DNA of 64,000 nt from contig NZ_FZOY01000001.1 of the NCBI RefSeq assembly GCF_900188335.1, forward strand, positions 186,001-250,000, written 5' to 3'. Source of the DNA: Tropicimonas sediminicola (GTDB lineage Bacteria > Pseudomonadota > Alphaproteobacteria > Rhodobacterales > Rhodobacteraceae). The stretch's first letter is position 1; every line of letters starts with the position of its first letter. Below are positions 52,460-61,824 of the stretch, one piece after another. The notes beneath the pieces were generated by a model that worked only from the letters and a program-made list of their open reading frames with translations, had not been told where the DNA came from and did not search any database. A program made the translations under genes and the position numbers.

Positions 52460-53278
52460 TCAGCGGGGCGCGTCGGGAACGGCGAAGGTCAGCGAGGCCC
52501 AGTCGGTATGCCAGACCGGTCCGGCGTCTGCCGCGTCGTTGTCGAGCGTGCGGAGCACGACGCTGTTGGCGAGATACGCGGCGCCCGGCGTGACCGGCAC
52601 AGTGACCCGCCCCTCCGCATCGGTCCGATGCAGGCTCAACGTGACCGCGCCCTCCGCGTCGCGCTCGAACAGCTCGAGCTGCGCATTGCCGCGGGGCGCG
52701 CCGTCGAGGAAGACCCGCATCGGCATGCCGCCTTCCAGCCGGTCGGTGTAGGGGTTCGCTTCCGCCACGATCTCCATGTTCAGCCCGACCCGTCGGTCGG
52801 CCCCCGCGCCATCGCCGACTGCCACCAGGGATTTGGCGAAGCGCCGGTAGCTCTCGCCGAAGCCGGCGTCCGGCAATCCGCGCTGCCGGTGGCTCTCCAG
52901 CGCCGGCCCGAGATCCTTTTCCTCGACGAAATGGCGAAACTGCTCCCAATCCTTGTAGGTGACCACGCGGTCTTGCGTTTCGTGCACCACGACGACGAGC
53001 CCGGGGGCGCCGGCGGCGTGCGTCAGAGCGGGCAGGTCTCCAAGCCGCCCGGACACCGGCGTTGCCGCGCCGTCCCGGATCAGGTCGAACCGCGCGAACT
53101 CGTCGGGATTGAAGATCATGGTAGAGCCCGTGAATTCCTGTCCCACGCGGAGGTCGGCGCGGATCACCGCGCGTGCATCGACTTGATATTGCTCGGGCGC
53201 GATCCAGAATTCATGGCTGAGCGATGGCGCTGCGGCGAGGCCGAGGCAGCAGGTGAAGAGGAAGGTCAGGGTGCGCAT
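52460..53278 (-). CDS. DUF4198 periplasmic protein
   Basis: A 272-residue exported protein starting [25 protein letters not shown]. The signal peptide is cleaved before HEFW, leaving an N-terminal His. The N-terminal [12 protein letters not shown] and the Ig-like [19 protein letters not shown] region match DUF4198, a family linked to nickel or cobalt uptake (NikK-like). It starts almost back to back with the HupE/UreJ-like gene, only 22 bases apart, suggesting a functional pair. A metal role is inferred from the family and the neighbour. Confidence 0.8.
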   Translation of the reverse strand: MRTLTFLFTCCLGLAAAPSLSHEFWIAPEQYQVDARAVIRADLRVGQEFTGSTMIFNPDEFARFDLIRDGAATPVSGRLGDLPALTHAAGAPGLVVVVHETQDRVVTYKDWEQFRHFVEEKDLGPALESHRQRGLPDAGFGESYRRFAKSLVAVGDGAGADRRVGLNMEIVAEANPYTDRLEGGMPMRVFLDGAPRGNAQLELFERDAEGAVTLSLHRTDAEGRVTVPVTPGAAYLANSVVLRTLDNDAADAGPVWHTDWASLTFAVPDAPR

Positions 53279-53300
53279 GTCTATTCGATCCTTCGCCGTT

Positions 53301-54422
53301 ATGACACGGAACCTGTTGCTGATCTGCGCCCTGTCAATGGGACTGCTGCATCCGGCACAGGCACACGAGGTGCGGCCTGCGGTGGCGGATGTGGAGGTGG
53401 GGGCGGACCGGGTGAACATCGTCATCCGCCTGACCCTTGAGCCGCTGGTCGCGGGCATGAGCCTGGCGGGGCTCGAGGACACCAACGACTCCCCGCTCTC
53501 GGGATACCATGACAGGCTGCGCGAAATGCCGCCCGAGGCGCTGGACGCAGCCTTCCGGGAGGCCTGGCCGGCCTTGTCGGAGAGCTTCCTGCTGTCGGCG
53601 GGAGAAACGCCGCTGACCCCTGGGCTGATCTCGGTCCGGATCCCGGAGATTGGCGACACCGCCCTGCCGCGCGACTCCACGCTCGAGATCGAGGCGGCTC
53701 TGCCCGATGACGGCACGCCTGTCACCGTGGGCTGGGCCGCGGGCAACGGGCCGCTGGTGATCCGGCAGGTCGGCGGCGGCGAGACTGCCTATTCGGCGAT
53801 CCTGCAAGGCGGCGACGTCAGCGCCCCGTTGCCGCGCGAGGACCTCGTGAACGAGGGTGTCTGGCCGGTGTTCTCCCGCTACGTCGTCTCGGGCTTCGAG
53901 CACATCGTGCCGAAGGGGCTCGACCATATCCTCTTCGTGCTCGGGCTGTTCTTCTTCTCGCTGCACCTCCGGCCGCTCCTGTTCCAGGTTTCGGCCTTCA
54001 CCCTGGCCCATACCACGACGCTGGCGCTCGCCAGCCTCGGGATCGTCTCGGTCCCCGCCTCGGTGGTCGAACCGCTCATTGCGGCGTCCATCGTCTACAT
54101 CGCTTTGGAAAACATCGTCGGCGGGCGGATCGGCTGGGCCCGGATCGCGGTGGTGTTCGGCTTCGGCCTGCTGCACGGGCTCGGGTTTGCCTCGGTGCTT
54201 GGCGACGTGGGCATGGAGGCGGGACGCTTCGTGACCGGGCTGATCGGGTTCAACGTCGGCGTGGAATTCGGCCAGCTGGCGGTGATCCTCGTGGCCTTCC
54301 TGCTGGTCGGCCTGCCGTTCGGACAGCAAAGCTGGTACCGCGGCGTGATCGCGATCCCGGCTTCCGCCGCCATCGCCCTCGTGGGCGCCTGGTGGACGTT
54401 GCAGCGCGTGCTGGGGCTCTAG
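53301..54422 (+). CDS. HupE/UreJ-family membrane protein
   Basis: A protein of 373 residues from ATG 53301 (MTRNLLLICALSMGLLHPAQAHE), with a signal peptide ending before HEVRP. ATG 53277, in frame, would lengthen the leader by eight residues. A periplasmic domain (about 25-195) precedes six or seven membrane helices. The family's histidine signature FEHIVPKGLDHILFVLGLF is near residue 205, followed by FTLAHTTTLALA and LLHGLGFASVLG. HupE/UreJ proteins are implicated in nickel or cobalt uptake. It is divergent from a DUF4198 gene, the usual periplasmic partner type. No hydrogenase or urease genes are in the window, so the user of the metal is not visible. Confidence 0.85.
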   Translation: MTRNLLLICALSMGLLHPAQAHEVRPAVADVEVGADRVNIVIRLTLEPLVAGMSLAGLEDTNDSPLSGYHDRLREMPPEALDAAFREAWPALSESFLLSAGETPLTPGLISVRIPEIGDTALPRDSTLEIEAALPDDGTPVTVGWAAGNGPLVIRQVGGGETAYSAILQGGDVSAPLPREDLVNEGVWPVFSRYVVSGFEHIVPKGLDHILFVLGLFFFSLHLRPLLFQVSAFTLAHTTTLALASLGIVSVPASVVEPLIAASIVYIALENIVGGRIGWARIAVVFGFGLLHGLGFASVLGDVGMEAGRFVTGLIGFNVGVEFGQLAVILVAFLLVGLPFGQQSWYRGVIAIPASAAIALVGAWWTLQRVLGL

Positions 54423-54441
54423 GGAGCGGGGCGGCCGGGCG

Positions 54442-54966
54442 TCAGAGGTTGTCGAGCCGGGTCCGCAGGAACAGCGCCAGCACCACCAGCGCCAGCCCGT
54501 TGAACAGCAGTTCGATGCCTAGAAGGATGCCGAGCAGGCGCGCCGAGGCCTGTTCGAAATTGGCGAAGATGAACCCCGCCAGCAGGATCGACAGCGATCC
54601 CGACAGCAGCATCATCCAGAAGAACCGCGTCTGGCGCATCTGAAACGCCCAGAACAGCCGCAACACGCCGGCCGCGCCGATGAACAGCGTGATGACCAGC
54701 GTGAGGGACATCATGCCCTCGAACGGGTTGCGCACGAAGGACAGGCCCAGAACGGCAACAAGCAGGCCGAGCATAATGGAGATGGCCTTGTTCAGGCCGC
54801 CATCGTCCTTGAAGCCGATGCCGACCTGGATGAGCCCGGCGAGGATCAGCAGCGAGCCCGTGACGATGGTGATCCCGAAGGAGACCGCCACCGCATTGGC
54901 CAGCGCCAGGGCGCCGAACAGGATCGACAGGCACCCAAGGAGAAGCCACCTCGCCCATTCACTCAT
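54442..54966 (-). CDS. HdeD/DUF308 membrane protein
   Basis: A 174-residue membrane protein with six short hydrophobic helices arranged as a repeated pair unit, matching the HdeD/DUF308 family (acid-stress-associated in enterobacteria). Representative segments are CLSILFGALALANAVAVSFGITIVTGSLLILAGLIQ and GILLGIELLFNGLALVVLALFLR. It is convergent with the HupE gene (19-base gap) and downstream of leuC on the same strand, 51 bases away. Its function is not known. Confidence 0.85.
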   Translation of the reverse strand: MSEWARWLLLGCLSILFGALALANAVAVSFGITIVTGSLLILAGLIQVGIGFKDDGGLNKAISIMLGLLVAVLGLSFVRNPFEGMMSLTLVITLFIGAAGVLRLFWAFQMRQTRFFWMMLLSGSLSILLAGFIFANFEQASARLLGILLGIELLFNGLALVVLALFLRTRLDNL

Positions 54967-55017
54967 GCCGCTTCCCCTTGATATGCCCGGATCAATTCAT
55001 GCTCGAATGACCCCTTC

Positions 55018-56424
55018 TTACATCAGGTCACGGACGTCTGTCAGCCTCCCAGTGACCGCGGCTGCCGCGGCCATCGCCGGGCTCATCAGGTGGGTGCGGC
55101 CCTTGAAGCCCTGGCGCCCCTCGAAGTTGCGGTTCGAGGTCGAGGCGCAGCGCTCTTCCGGCGCGAGCTGGTCGGGGTTCATGGCCAGGCACATCGAGCA
55201 GCCCGCCATGCGCCATTCGAAGCCGGCCTCCTGGAAAATCTCGGCGAGGCCTTCCTCTTCAGCCTGGGCGCGCACGAGGCCGGAGCCCGGCACGACCATG
55301 CCACGGACGCCCTCGGCGATCTTCTTGCCCTTCACGATGGCGGCGGCGGCGCGAAGGTCCTCGATCCGGCCGTTGGTGCAGGAACCGATGAACACGGCGT
55401 CGATGGCGATCTCCGACAGAGGGGTGCCGGGCTTCAGACCCATGTACTCCAGCGAGCGGCGCGCGGCCTCGACCTTGCCGCCGGCGAAATCCTCGGGGGC
55501 GGGGACCTTGTCGGTGATCGGCAGCACGTCCTCGGGGGAGGTGCCCCAGGTCACGACGGGGGCGATGTCCTCGCCGCGGATCGTCACAACCTTGTCGAAA
55601 TGCGCGCCCTCGTCGGTGAAGAGCGTCTTCCACCATTCGAGCGCCAGTTCCCATTGCCCGCCCTTGGGCGCGTGCGGACGACCCTTGATGTATTCGAAGG
55701 TGGTCTCGTCCGGCGCGATCAGGCCGGCGCGGGCACCGCCCTCGATCGCCATGTTGCAGACGGTCATCCGGCCTTCCATCGACAGCGAGCGGATCGCCTC
55801 GCCGCAATACTCGATCACGTGGCCGGTGCCGCCGGCGGTGCCGGTCTTGCCGATCACGGCGAGGGTGATGTCCTTGGCGGTGACGCCCGGCCGCAGCTGG
55901 CCGGTGATCTCCACCTTCATGTTCTTGGACTTCTTCTGGATCAGCGTCTGGGTGGCCAGCACGTGCTCCACCTCCGAGGTGCCGATCCCGTGCGCCAGCG
56001 CGCCAAAGGCGCCGTGGGTCGCGGTGTGGCTGTCGCCGCAGACGACGGTCATGCCAGGCAGCGTCCAGCCCTGCTCGGGGCCGACGATGTGCACGATGCC
56101 CTGGCGGATGTCGTTGACCGGGTAATAGTTGATCCCGAAGTCCCGCGCGTTCTTGTCGAGCGCATCGACCTGAATGCGGCTCTCCTCGTTCTTGATGCCC
56201 TGCTCGCGGTCCGGCGTGGTCGGCACGTTGTGGTCCGGCACGGCGATGGTCTTGTCCGGCGCGTGCACCTTGCGGCCCGCCATGCGCAGCCCCTCGAAGG
56301 CCTGCGGGCTCGTCACCTCGTGCACGAGGTGGCGGTCGATGTAGAGCAGGCAGGTGCCGTCGTCGGCCTCGTGGGCAACGTGGGCGTCCCAGATCTTGTC
56401 ATAGAGGGTCTTGGGGGCGGTCAT
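55018..56424 (-). CDS. leuC: 3-isopropylmalate dehydratase large subunit
   Basis: A 468-residue aconitase-family subunit starting at ATG 56424 ([16 protein letters not shown]), with GGGAG ten bases upstream. The [4Fe-4S] cluster cysteines are present in IGSCTNGR and in [45 protein letters not shown] and [14 protein letters not shown] confirm the family. With LeuD it isomerises 2-isopropylmalate to 3-isopropylmalate. It is separated from leuD by HdeD-, HupE- and DUF4198-type genes, a dispersed leucine layout. Confidence 0.97.
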   Translation of the reverse strand: MTAPKTLYDKIWDAHVAHEADDGTCLLYIDRHLVHEVTSPQAFEGLRMAGRKVHAPDKTIAVPDHNVPTTPDREQGIKNEESRIQVDALDKNARDFGINYYPVNDIRQGIVHIVGPEQGWTLPGMTVVCGDSHTATHGAFGALAHGIGTSEVEHVLATQTLIQKKSKNMKVEITGQLRPGVTAKDITLAVIGKTGTAGGTGHVIEYCGEAIRSLSMEGRMTVCNMAIEGGARAGLIAPDETTFEYIKGRPHAPKGGQWELALEWWKTLFTDEGAHFDKVVTIRGEDIAPVVTWGTSPEDVLPITDKVPAPEDFAGGKVEAARRSLEYMGLKPGTPLSEIAIDAVFIGSCTNGRIEDLRAAAAIVKGKKIAEGVRGMVVPGSGLVRAQAEEEGLAEIFQEAGFEWRMAGCSMCLAMNPDQLAPEERCASTSNRNFEGRQGFKGRTHLMSPAMAAAAAVTGRLTDVRDLM

Positions 56425-56650
56425 TTGGGAATCTCCCGTTCGGGGTATGTGATGAAGACATGGGGATTGCGGCGCCGCAGTCGATGCGGGCGGCAATCAT
56501 AGGTGCGCGGTGGCGCGGCCTTCGAGGCCGTGGAAACGCCAGGGCAGGCGCGCGTGGTCATCCATGTCGACAGTCTTTGCCATGCGCCTTCCGGTACAAT
56601 CACTCGCCCTTCGCCGCAAGGGCTTGGGCATTGCGCGGTGCCGATTTCGC

Positions 56651-57997
56651 ATGCAATCCTGCCTCATGGAGCAGGATATCCAGGCATTTCTCCTCGAGGT
56701 GCAGGCGCTGGCGCGTCAGTTGGGGCTTTCGGCCCGCCTTATGCTGCTGCCCTCGCGACTCTTCCAGATCGGCCTGATCGTCGTGCTGATCCTGCTCTCG
56801 CTGCTGGCCCGATGGCTGTTTGCGGAACGGGTTCGCGAGCGGATTCGCGAGATGGAAGGGCTCAGCAAGGGCCAGTTGCGTTTCCTCGTCATCCTGCAGC
56901 GGCGGATCGCGCTCATCACCTTCGTGGCGCTCTGCTGGGCGGCGATCTTCGTGATGCGCGAGATCATGGGCCTCTTCCCCTCCCGAAGCTACATCCTCGT
57001 GGTGGTCGGGACCATCTCGCTGGCCTGGCTGCTGATCGGGATCGCGACCCCGTTCATCGGCAATCCGCTGACCCGGCGGATCGTTTCCTGGGCCGCGTGG
57101 ATCTATGCCACCCTCTATTTCACCGGCCTGCTCGACGACACCTTCTCGCTGCTCGACTCGATCGGGCTCGAGATCCAGTCGTTCCGGCTGTCGCTTCTGA
57201 GCATTCTCAAGGCGCTGGTGATCGTGGGCACGCTGGTCTTCCTGGCGCGGCTGCTCTCCAACGCCCTGAGCCGCCGGATCCGCGAAAGCCAGGACATCTC
57301 GCCCACGCTCGGCGTGCTGCTGACCAAGATCCTGCAGGCGCTGCTCTATGTCTCGGCGATCTTCCTCGGGCTGCGGGCGGTGGGCTTCGATCCGACGGGG
57401 CTTACGGTGCTCTCCGGTGCGATCGGCGTCGGCATCGGCTTCGGGCTCCAGAAGATCGTGTCCAACATCGTGTCGGGCATCATCATCCTGATGGACAAGT
57501 CGGTGAAGCCCGGCGACGTGATCTCTCTGGGCGAGACCTTCGGATGGATCCAGTCGCTCGGCGCGCGCTACGTCTCGGTGGTGACCCGGGACGGGCGGGA
57601 ATACCTGATCCCGAACGAGGATCTGATCACCGGGCAGGTGGTCAACTGGACCCATTCCGACGAGTTCGTCCGGCTCGACATCACTTTCGGCGCCGCCTAC
57701 GGCAGCAATCCCCGCAAGGTCCGTGCCGCCGCGATCGAGGCGGCGCTCTCGGTCGGGCGCGTCGTCCAGACCCGCAACCCGGTCTGCCACATCACCAATT
57801 TCGGCGAGAGCTCCATCGACTACGTGCTGCGATTCTGGATCACCGACCCGACGAAGGGGCTGACCAACGTACGGGGCGACGTCTACCTCGCGCTCTGGGA
57901 CGCGTTCGAGGCCGAGGGCATCGAAATTCCCTTCCCGCAGCGCGAGGTCCGCCTGCTTGGCCACGCCCCTGTTGCGGATGCGCCACCCTCCGCCTGA
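56651..57997 (+). CDS. MscS-family mechanosensitive ion channel
   Basis: A channel protein of about 448 residues from ATG 56651; ATG 56666 (MEQDIQAFLLEVQ) is an alternative and neither has a clear ribosome site. Four or five extra N-terminal helices (about 25-220) precede the MscS core. The pore helix and beta domain are clear: GAIGVGIGFGLQKIVSNIVSGIIILMDKSVKPGDVI near residue 260, then LIPNEDLITGQVVNWTHSD. It would release ions and osmolytes on hypo-osmotic shock, complementing the NAGGN osmolyte genes in this window. It is divergent from leuC. Confidence 0.9.
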   Translation: MQSCLMEQDIQAFLLEVQALARQLGLSARLMLLPSRLFQIGLIVVLILLSLLARWLFAERVRERIREMEGLSKGQLRFLVILQRRIALITFVALCWAAIFVMREIMGLFPSRSYILVVVGTISLAWLLIGIATPFIGNPLTRRIVSWAAWIYATLYFTGLLDDTFSLLDSIGLEIQSFRLSLLSILKALVIVGTLVFLARLLSNALSRRIRESQDISPTLGVLLTKILQALLYVSAIFLGLRAVGFDPTGLTVLSGAIGVGIGFGLQKIVSNIVSGIIILMDKSVKPGDVISLGETFGWIQSLGARYVSVVTRDGREYLIPNEDLITGQVVNWTHSDEFVRLDITFGAAYGSNPRKVRAAAIEAALSVGRVVQTRNPVCHITNFGESSIDYVLRFWITDPTKGLTNVRGDVYLALWDAFEAEGIEIPFPQREVRLLGHAPVADAPPSA

Positions 57998-58109
57998 GCC
58001 GCAGGAACAATTCCGCCGACAGATTGTCGCAGGGCTTGATTCTTTTTGTCGGAGAGCTTTCTTAACGGTTTCGCCGAACAGAACCGCCGTCACATCGAGA
58101 GTTACGCCC

Positions 58110-58256
58110 ATGTCCCGGGTCTATATGAACGTTCATATCGCGTTGATCGCAGCGCTTTTCCTGCTCGCCGTCGCCTTCGAGGCCACGGCCGAGGATCGCA
58201 TGCAGCCTGTATGGATCGACTTCCCGCCCGATATCCAAAGCGGTCTCGCCAACTGA
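58110..58256 (+). CDS. Possible small exported or membrane protein
   Basis: A 48-codon frame beginning MSRVYMNVHIALIAALFLLAVAF, with one hydrophobic segment and an Ala-rich possible cleavage site (EATAED), then a short polar tail DRMQPVWIDFPPDIQSGLAN. GAGAG lies eight bases upstream of ATG 58110. It sits in the 459-base interval between the MscS gene and rsfS, which otherwise shows no gene. No family is recognised. It may be a real small protein or chance. Confidence 0.4.
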   Translation: MSRVYMNVHIALIAALFLLAVAFEATAEDRMQPVWIDFPPDIQSGLAN

Positions 58257-58456
58257 TTTCGCCGGTGCGGCAGGCCTGAAGACGGCTGCGGATGCCGGAT
58301 TTCGGTGTCGGGCGCGCCGTCGTTGAGCCATCGCCGATTGGATGCTATCGTGGCATCACGTCCAGCGCCGGGACGCAGTCGGCGCCATTTACGGAGGGCA
58401 ATGTCCTGTCTCACCAAGCGGAGGTCGCCACGCAAACGGCGGCAGAAGTGGCACCC

Positions 58457-58843
58457 ATGAGCGTGCCGAACGAGTTCAACCGGACCCTCGCCACGAGCGA
58501 CGCACTGCTTGAACGCATCCTTTTCTCTCTCGACGAAGACAAGGCCGAGGACGTGGTCGTGATCCACCTGCGCGGCAAGACGGAGATGGCCGATCACATG
58601 GTCGTGTGCTCCGGCCGTTCCTCGCGTCAGGTCGCGTCGATCTCGGACAAGCTCGTGGAGCGGCTCAAGGCCGACTTCGGGATCTCGTCGAAGGTCGAGG
58701 GCAAGGATGCCGGAGACTGGGTGCTGATCGACGCCGGCGACGTGATCGTCCACGTCTTCCGGCCCGAGGTGCGCGAGTTCTACCAGCTCGAGAAGATGTG
58801 GATGCCCGCGGGCACCTCCGGAACGGCGACGCCCACGTCCTGA
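58457..58843 (+). CDS. rsfS: Ribosomal silencing factor RsfS
   Basis: A 128-residue member of the RsfS/Iojap family, which binds ribosomal protein uL14 and blocks subunit joining when nutrients are low. Key segments are ALLERILFSLDEDKAEDVVVIHL, DHMVVCSGRSSRQVASISD, EGKDAGDWVLIDAGDVIVHVFRPEVREFYQLEKMW, all characteristic. ATG 58457 (MSVPNEF) gives the normal length. Its stop overlaps the rlmH start by one base (TGATG), the standard rsfS-rlmH pairing. Confidence 0.95.
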   Translation: MSVPNEFNRTLATSDALLERILFSLDEDKAEDVVVIHLRGKTEMADHMVVCSGRSSRQVASISDKLVERLKADFGISSKVEGKDAGDWVLIDAGDVIVHVFRPEVREFYQLEKMWMPAGTSGTATPTS

Positions 58844-59313
58844 TGCGTCTGTCGATCGTTGCGGTCGGACGCCTCCGACCGGGGCCCGAGCTGTCGCTCG
58901 TGTCCGATTACCTCCAGCGTGCCGAACGTAGCGGTCGGCCGCTGGGGATAAGCTCCGCCTCGGTGATCGAGGTCGACGACCGCAAGGGCGGCGGCAAGGC
59001 CGGGGAGGCCGCGCTGATCCGCAAGGCGCTGCCCCGGGGCGCGCGTCTGGTCTGCCTCGACGAGCGCGGCAAGGTGATCGGCTCACCCGATTTCGCGCAG
59101 CGCATCGCCGACTGGCGCGACACCGGCACGCAGGACATCGCCTTTGTCATTGGCGGCGCTGACGGGATCGACCCGGAGCTGGTCGCCGAGGCCGATTTCA
59201 CCCTTTCCTTCGGCAAGATGGTCTGGCCGCACATGCTGGTGCGGGTGATGCTCTCGGAGCAGATCTACCGCGCCGTCTCGATCCTGGCCGGCGCCCCCTA
59301 TCACCGCGCCTAG
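58843..59313 (+). CDS. rlmH: 23S rRNA pseudouridine-1915 N3-methyltransferase RlmH
   Basis: A 156-residue SPOUT methyltransferase that modifies pseudouridine 1915 in helix 69 of 23S rRNA. The knotted SAM site is visible as FVIGGADGID near residue 103. The C-terminal LSFGKMVWPHMLVRVMLSEQIYRAVSILAGAPYHR carries the family's conserved His and Tyr. It is translationally coupled to rsfS, so both ribosome-related genes are co-expressed. Confidence 0.96.
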   Translation: MRLSIVAVGRLRPGPELSLVSDYLQRAERSGRPLGISSASVIEVDDRKGGGKAGEAALIRKALPRGARLVCLDERGKVIGSPDFAQRIADWRDTGTQDIAFVIGGADGIDPELVAEADFTLSFGKMVWPHMLVRVMLSEQIYRAVSILAGAPYHRA

Positions 59314-59413
59314 GGCTGCGTAACGTCACCCGAGGGCGGCGTGGCGCCTGGCGTCGCGACAGTGTTACACGGGGCGGACATTTCTTTGCGCCATCGCGCA
59401 GCGTCAGGACGGT

Positions 59414-60190
59414 TTGCCAGTGGATACGATTTTCTTTATTTTCTCCAAGCTCGTATGGGCGCTTCTCAAGCCGGAGACCTGGATCCTGATCGGTGCCGGG
59501 CTGAGCTGCCTCGCGGTCTGGCGGGAGCGGCTTCGCGCCGCCCGGTTCTGGACCGCGGCGACGCTCGGGCTGGTGCTCGCCATCGGCGCCCTGCCGCTCG
59601 GTGGCCGGGTGGTCACGTCGCTGGAGAAACGCTACCCGGCGAACCCGTCGCTGGGGCGCGTGGACGGGATCATTGTCCTTGGTGGCGGCGAATGGGCGCC
59701 GCGTTTCGGCCAGCCGCAGGTCGGCGATGGCGGCGAGCGCTATATCGAGGCGCTTGCGCTCGCCCTGCGCCATCCAGAGGCGCGGGTGATCTATGTCGGC
59801 GGCAGCGGTGCGCTGAAGGACGCGCTCGACGCGCCCGGGGTCCATGCCCGGTCCGCCCGGCTCTTCTTCGAGCGCACCGGGCTCGACATGGAGCGCCTCA
59901 GCTTCGAGACCGCCTCGCGCAACACCGCGGAGAACGCCGCCCTGAGCTACGAGATGATCCAGCCTGAGCCGGCGCAGAGCTGGGTGCTGGTCACCTCGGG
60001 CTTTCACATGCCGCGGGCGCTGCGCAGTTTCGAGCGCGCCGGCTGGACCGGCGTGGTGCCCTGGCCGGTCGATTTCAGGGGGCGCAAGGATCCGCTTCTG
60101 GGATGGAACTTCACCCAGAACCTGGACCTGCTCGGGATCGGCCTGCGCGAATACATCGGCCTTGTCGCCTATGGCGTGACCGGCCGCTGA
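59414..60190 (+). CDS. YdcF/ElyC-like DUF218 membrane protein
   Basis: A 258-residue protein with two N-terminal membrane helices (about 5-28 and 40-62) and a DUF218 domain. Its DGIIVLGGGEW, RVIYVGGSGAL, ASRNTAENAA and VLVTSGFHMPRALRSFERAG motifs define the ElyC/SanA/YdcF fold. Relatives affect envelope or lipid-carrier metabolism. The start is TTG 59414 or GTG 59420; an AGGA site serves either. It lies between rlmH and gpmI in the common Rhodobacterales order. Confidence 0.85.
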   Translation: MPVDTIFFIFSKLVWALLKPETWILIGAGLSCLAVWRERLRAARFWTAATLGLVLAIGALPLGGRVVTSLEKRYPANPSLGRVDGIIVLGGGEWAPRFGQPQVGDGGERYIEALALALRHPEARVIYVGGSGALKDALDAPGVHARSARLFFERTGLDMERLSFETASRNTAENAALSYEMIQPEPAQSWVLVTSGFHMPRALRSFERAGWTGVVPWPVDFRGRKDPLLGWNFTQNLDLLGIGLREYIGLVAYGVTGR

Positions 60191-60294
60191 GCCATGCGCC
60201 GCGCGGGTGCGCGGATTGCCCTGCCTGCGGCGCTCTATCGGTTCCATTCCGGCGCTAACAGCACTACCAAAGGCGCAACCAAGGAGACCTCCGC

Positions 60295-61824
60295 ATGAGC
60301 ATTCCCAAACCTGTCGTTCTGTGCATTCTCGATGGCTGGGGCATCGGTACGCGCCCGCCCGAGGAAGAGGGCAACGCCCCGGTGCTGGGCAAGACGCCCA
60401 CCTTCGACCGGCTGATGGCGACCTGCCCGAACGCAACGCTGGTGACCTTCGGCAATGCGGTCGGCCTGCCGGAAGGGCAGATGGGCAATTCCGAGGTCGG
60501 GCATACCAACATCGGTGCGGGCCGGGTGGTCGCGATGGACCTCGGCCAGATCGACCTGGCGATCGAGGACGGAAGCTTCGCCGCCCGCGAAGCGCTGCAG
60601 GGCTTCATCGCCAGGCTCAAGGAAACCGGCGGCACCGCGCATCTGTCGGGGCTGGTCTCGCCCGGCGGCGTACATTCGCACCAGGATCACATACTGGAGG
60701 CCGCGCGGGTCATCACCGGCGCCGGCGTTCCGGTGCAGATCCACGCCCTGACCGACGGCCGCGACGTGGCGCCGAAATCGGGCGCGGGGCAGGTCGGCAG
60801 CTTCGAGGAGGCGCTGCCCGAGGGCGCGCATGTGGGCTCGCTGATCGGGCGCTACTTTGCCATGGACCGCGACAACCGCTGGGAGCGCGTGCAGCAGGGC
60901 TTCGACCTGATCGCCTCCGGCAAGGCCGAGAACGAGGCCGAAAGCGGCCGCGCCGCCTGTGAAGCCGCCTATGCCCGCGGCGAGACCGATGAATTCGTCA
61001 AGGCCACCCGGATCAAGGGCTACACCCAGCCCAAGGACGGCGACGGCCTGCTGTTCCTGAATTTCCGCGCCGACCGCGCCCGCGAGATCCTCTCCGCGCT
61101 GGCCGATCCCGAGTTCGACGACTTCGACGCCTCCGCCCGGCCCCAGTGGGGCGCGATCTGCGGCATGGTCGAGTATTCCGACCGCCACAACGAGTTCATG
61201 GAGGTGATCTTCCCCGCCCAGGACATCGTGAACACCCTTGGCGAGTGGGTCTCCAAGCAGGGCAAGACGCAGTTCCGCCTGGCCGAGACCGAGAAATACC
61301 CGCATGTCACATTCTTCCTGAACGGCGGGGTGGAAACGCCCTATCCCGGCGAGGACCGCTTCATGCCCAAGTCGCCCAAGGTGGCGACCTACGACCTGCA
61401 GCCGGAGATGTCGGCCCCGGAGGTGACGGAGAAATTCGTCGAGGCCATCGAGAAGGGCTACGACCTGATCGTCACCAACTACGCCAACCCCGACATGGTC
61501 GGCCATACCGGCATCCTCGAAGCCGCGGAGAAGGCCGTCGAGGCGGTGGACGAGGGGCTGGGCAAGGTTGTCGCGGCACTGGAGAAGGTGGGCGGCGCGA
61601 TGATCGTGATCGCCGACCACGGCAATTGCGAGACCATGATCGCCGAGGATGGCGGGCCGCACACCGCCCACACCACCAACCTCGTGCCGGTGATCCTGTT
61701 CAACGGTCCCGAGGGTGCCAAGCTGCACGACGGCAAGCTGGCCGACGTTGCGCCCTCGATCCTCGCGCTGATGGGCCTGCCGCAGCCCGAGGAAATGACC
61801 GGCGAAAGCCTGATCGACGCATGA
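60295..61824 (+). CDS. gpmI: 2,3-bisphosphoglycerate-independent phosphoglycerate mutase
   Basis: A 509-residue dimanganese enzyme of the alkaline-phosphatase superfamily that interconverts 3- and 2-phosphoglycerate. LCILDGWGIG supplies the first metal Asp, and the phosphorylated Ser is in GQMGNSEVGHTNIGAGR near residue 66. LTDGRDVAPKSG, NFRADRARE, NPDMVGHTG and VIADHGNCE, and the last His in HTAHTTN, are intact. GGAGA lies upstream of ATG 60295. It is coupled to the EnvC-like gene by an ATGA overlap, an arrangement usual in Rhodobacterales. Confidence 0.97.
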   Translation: MSIPKPVVLCILDGWGIGTRPPEEEGNAPVLGKTPTFDRLMATCPNATLVTFGNAVGLPEGQMGNSEVGHTNIGAGRVVAMDLGQIDLAIEDGSFAAREALQGFIARLKETGGTAHLSGLVSPGGVHSHQDHILEAARVITGAGVPVQIHALTDGRDVAPKSGAGQVGSFEEALPEGAHVGSLIGRYFAMDRDNRWERVQQGFDLIASGKAENEAESGRAACEAAYARGETDEFVKATRIKGYTQPKDGDGLLFLNFRADRAREILSALADPEFDDFDASARPQWGAICGMVEYSDRHNEFMEVIFPAQDIVNTLGEWVSKQGKTQFRLAETEKYPHVTFFLNGGVETPYPGEDRFMPKSPKVATYDLQPEMSAPEVTEKFVEAIEKGYDLIVTNYANPDMVGHTGILEAAEKAVEAVDEGLGKVVAALEKVGGAMIVIADHGNCETMIAEDGGPHTAHTTNLVPVILFNGPEGAKLHDGKLADVAPSILALMGLPQPEEMTGESLIDA

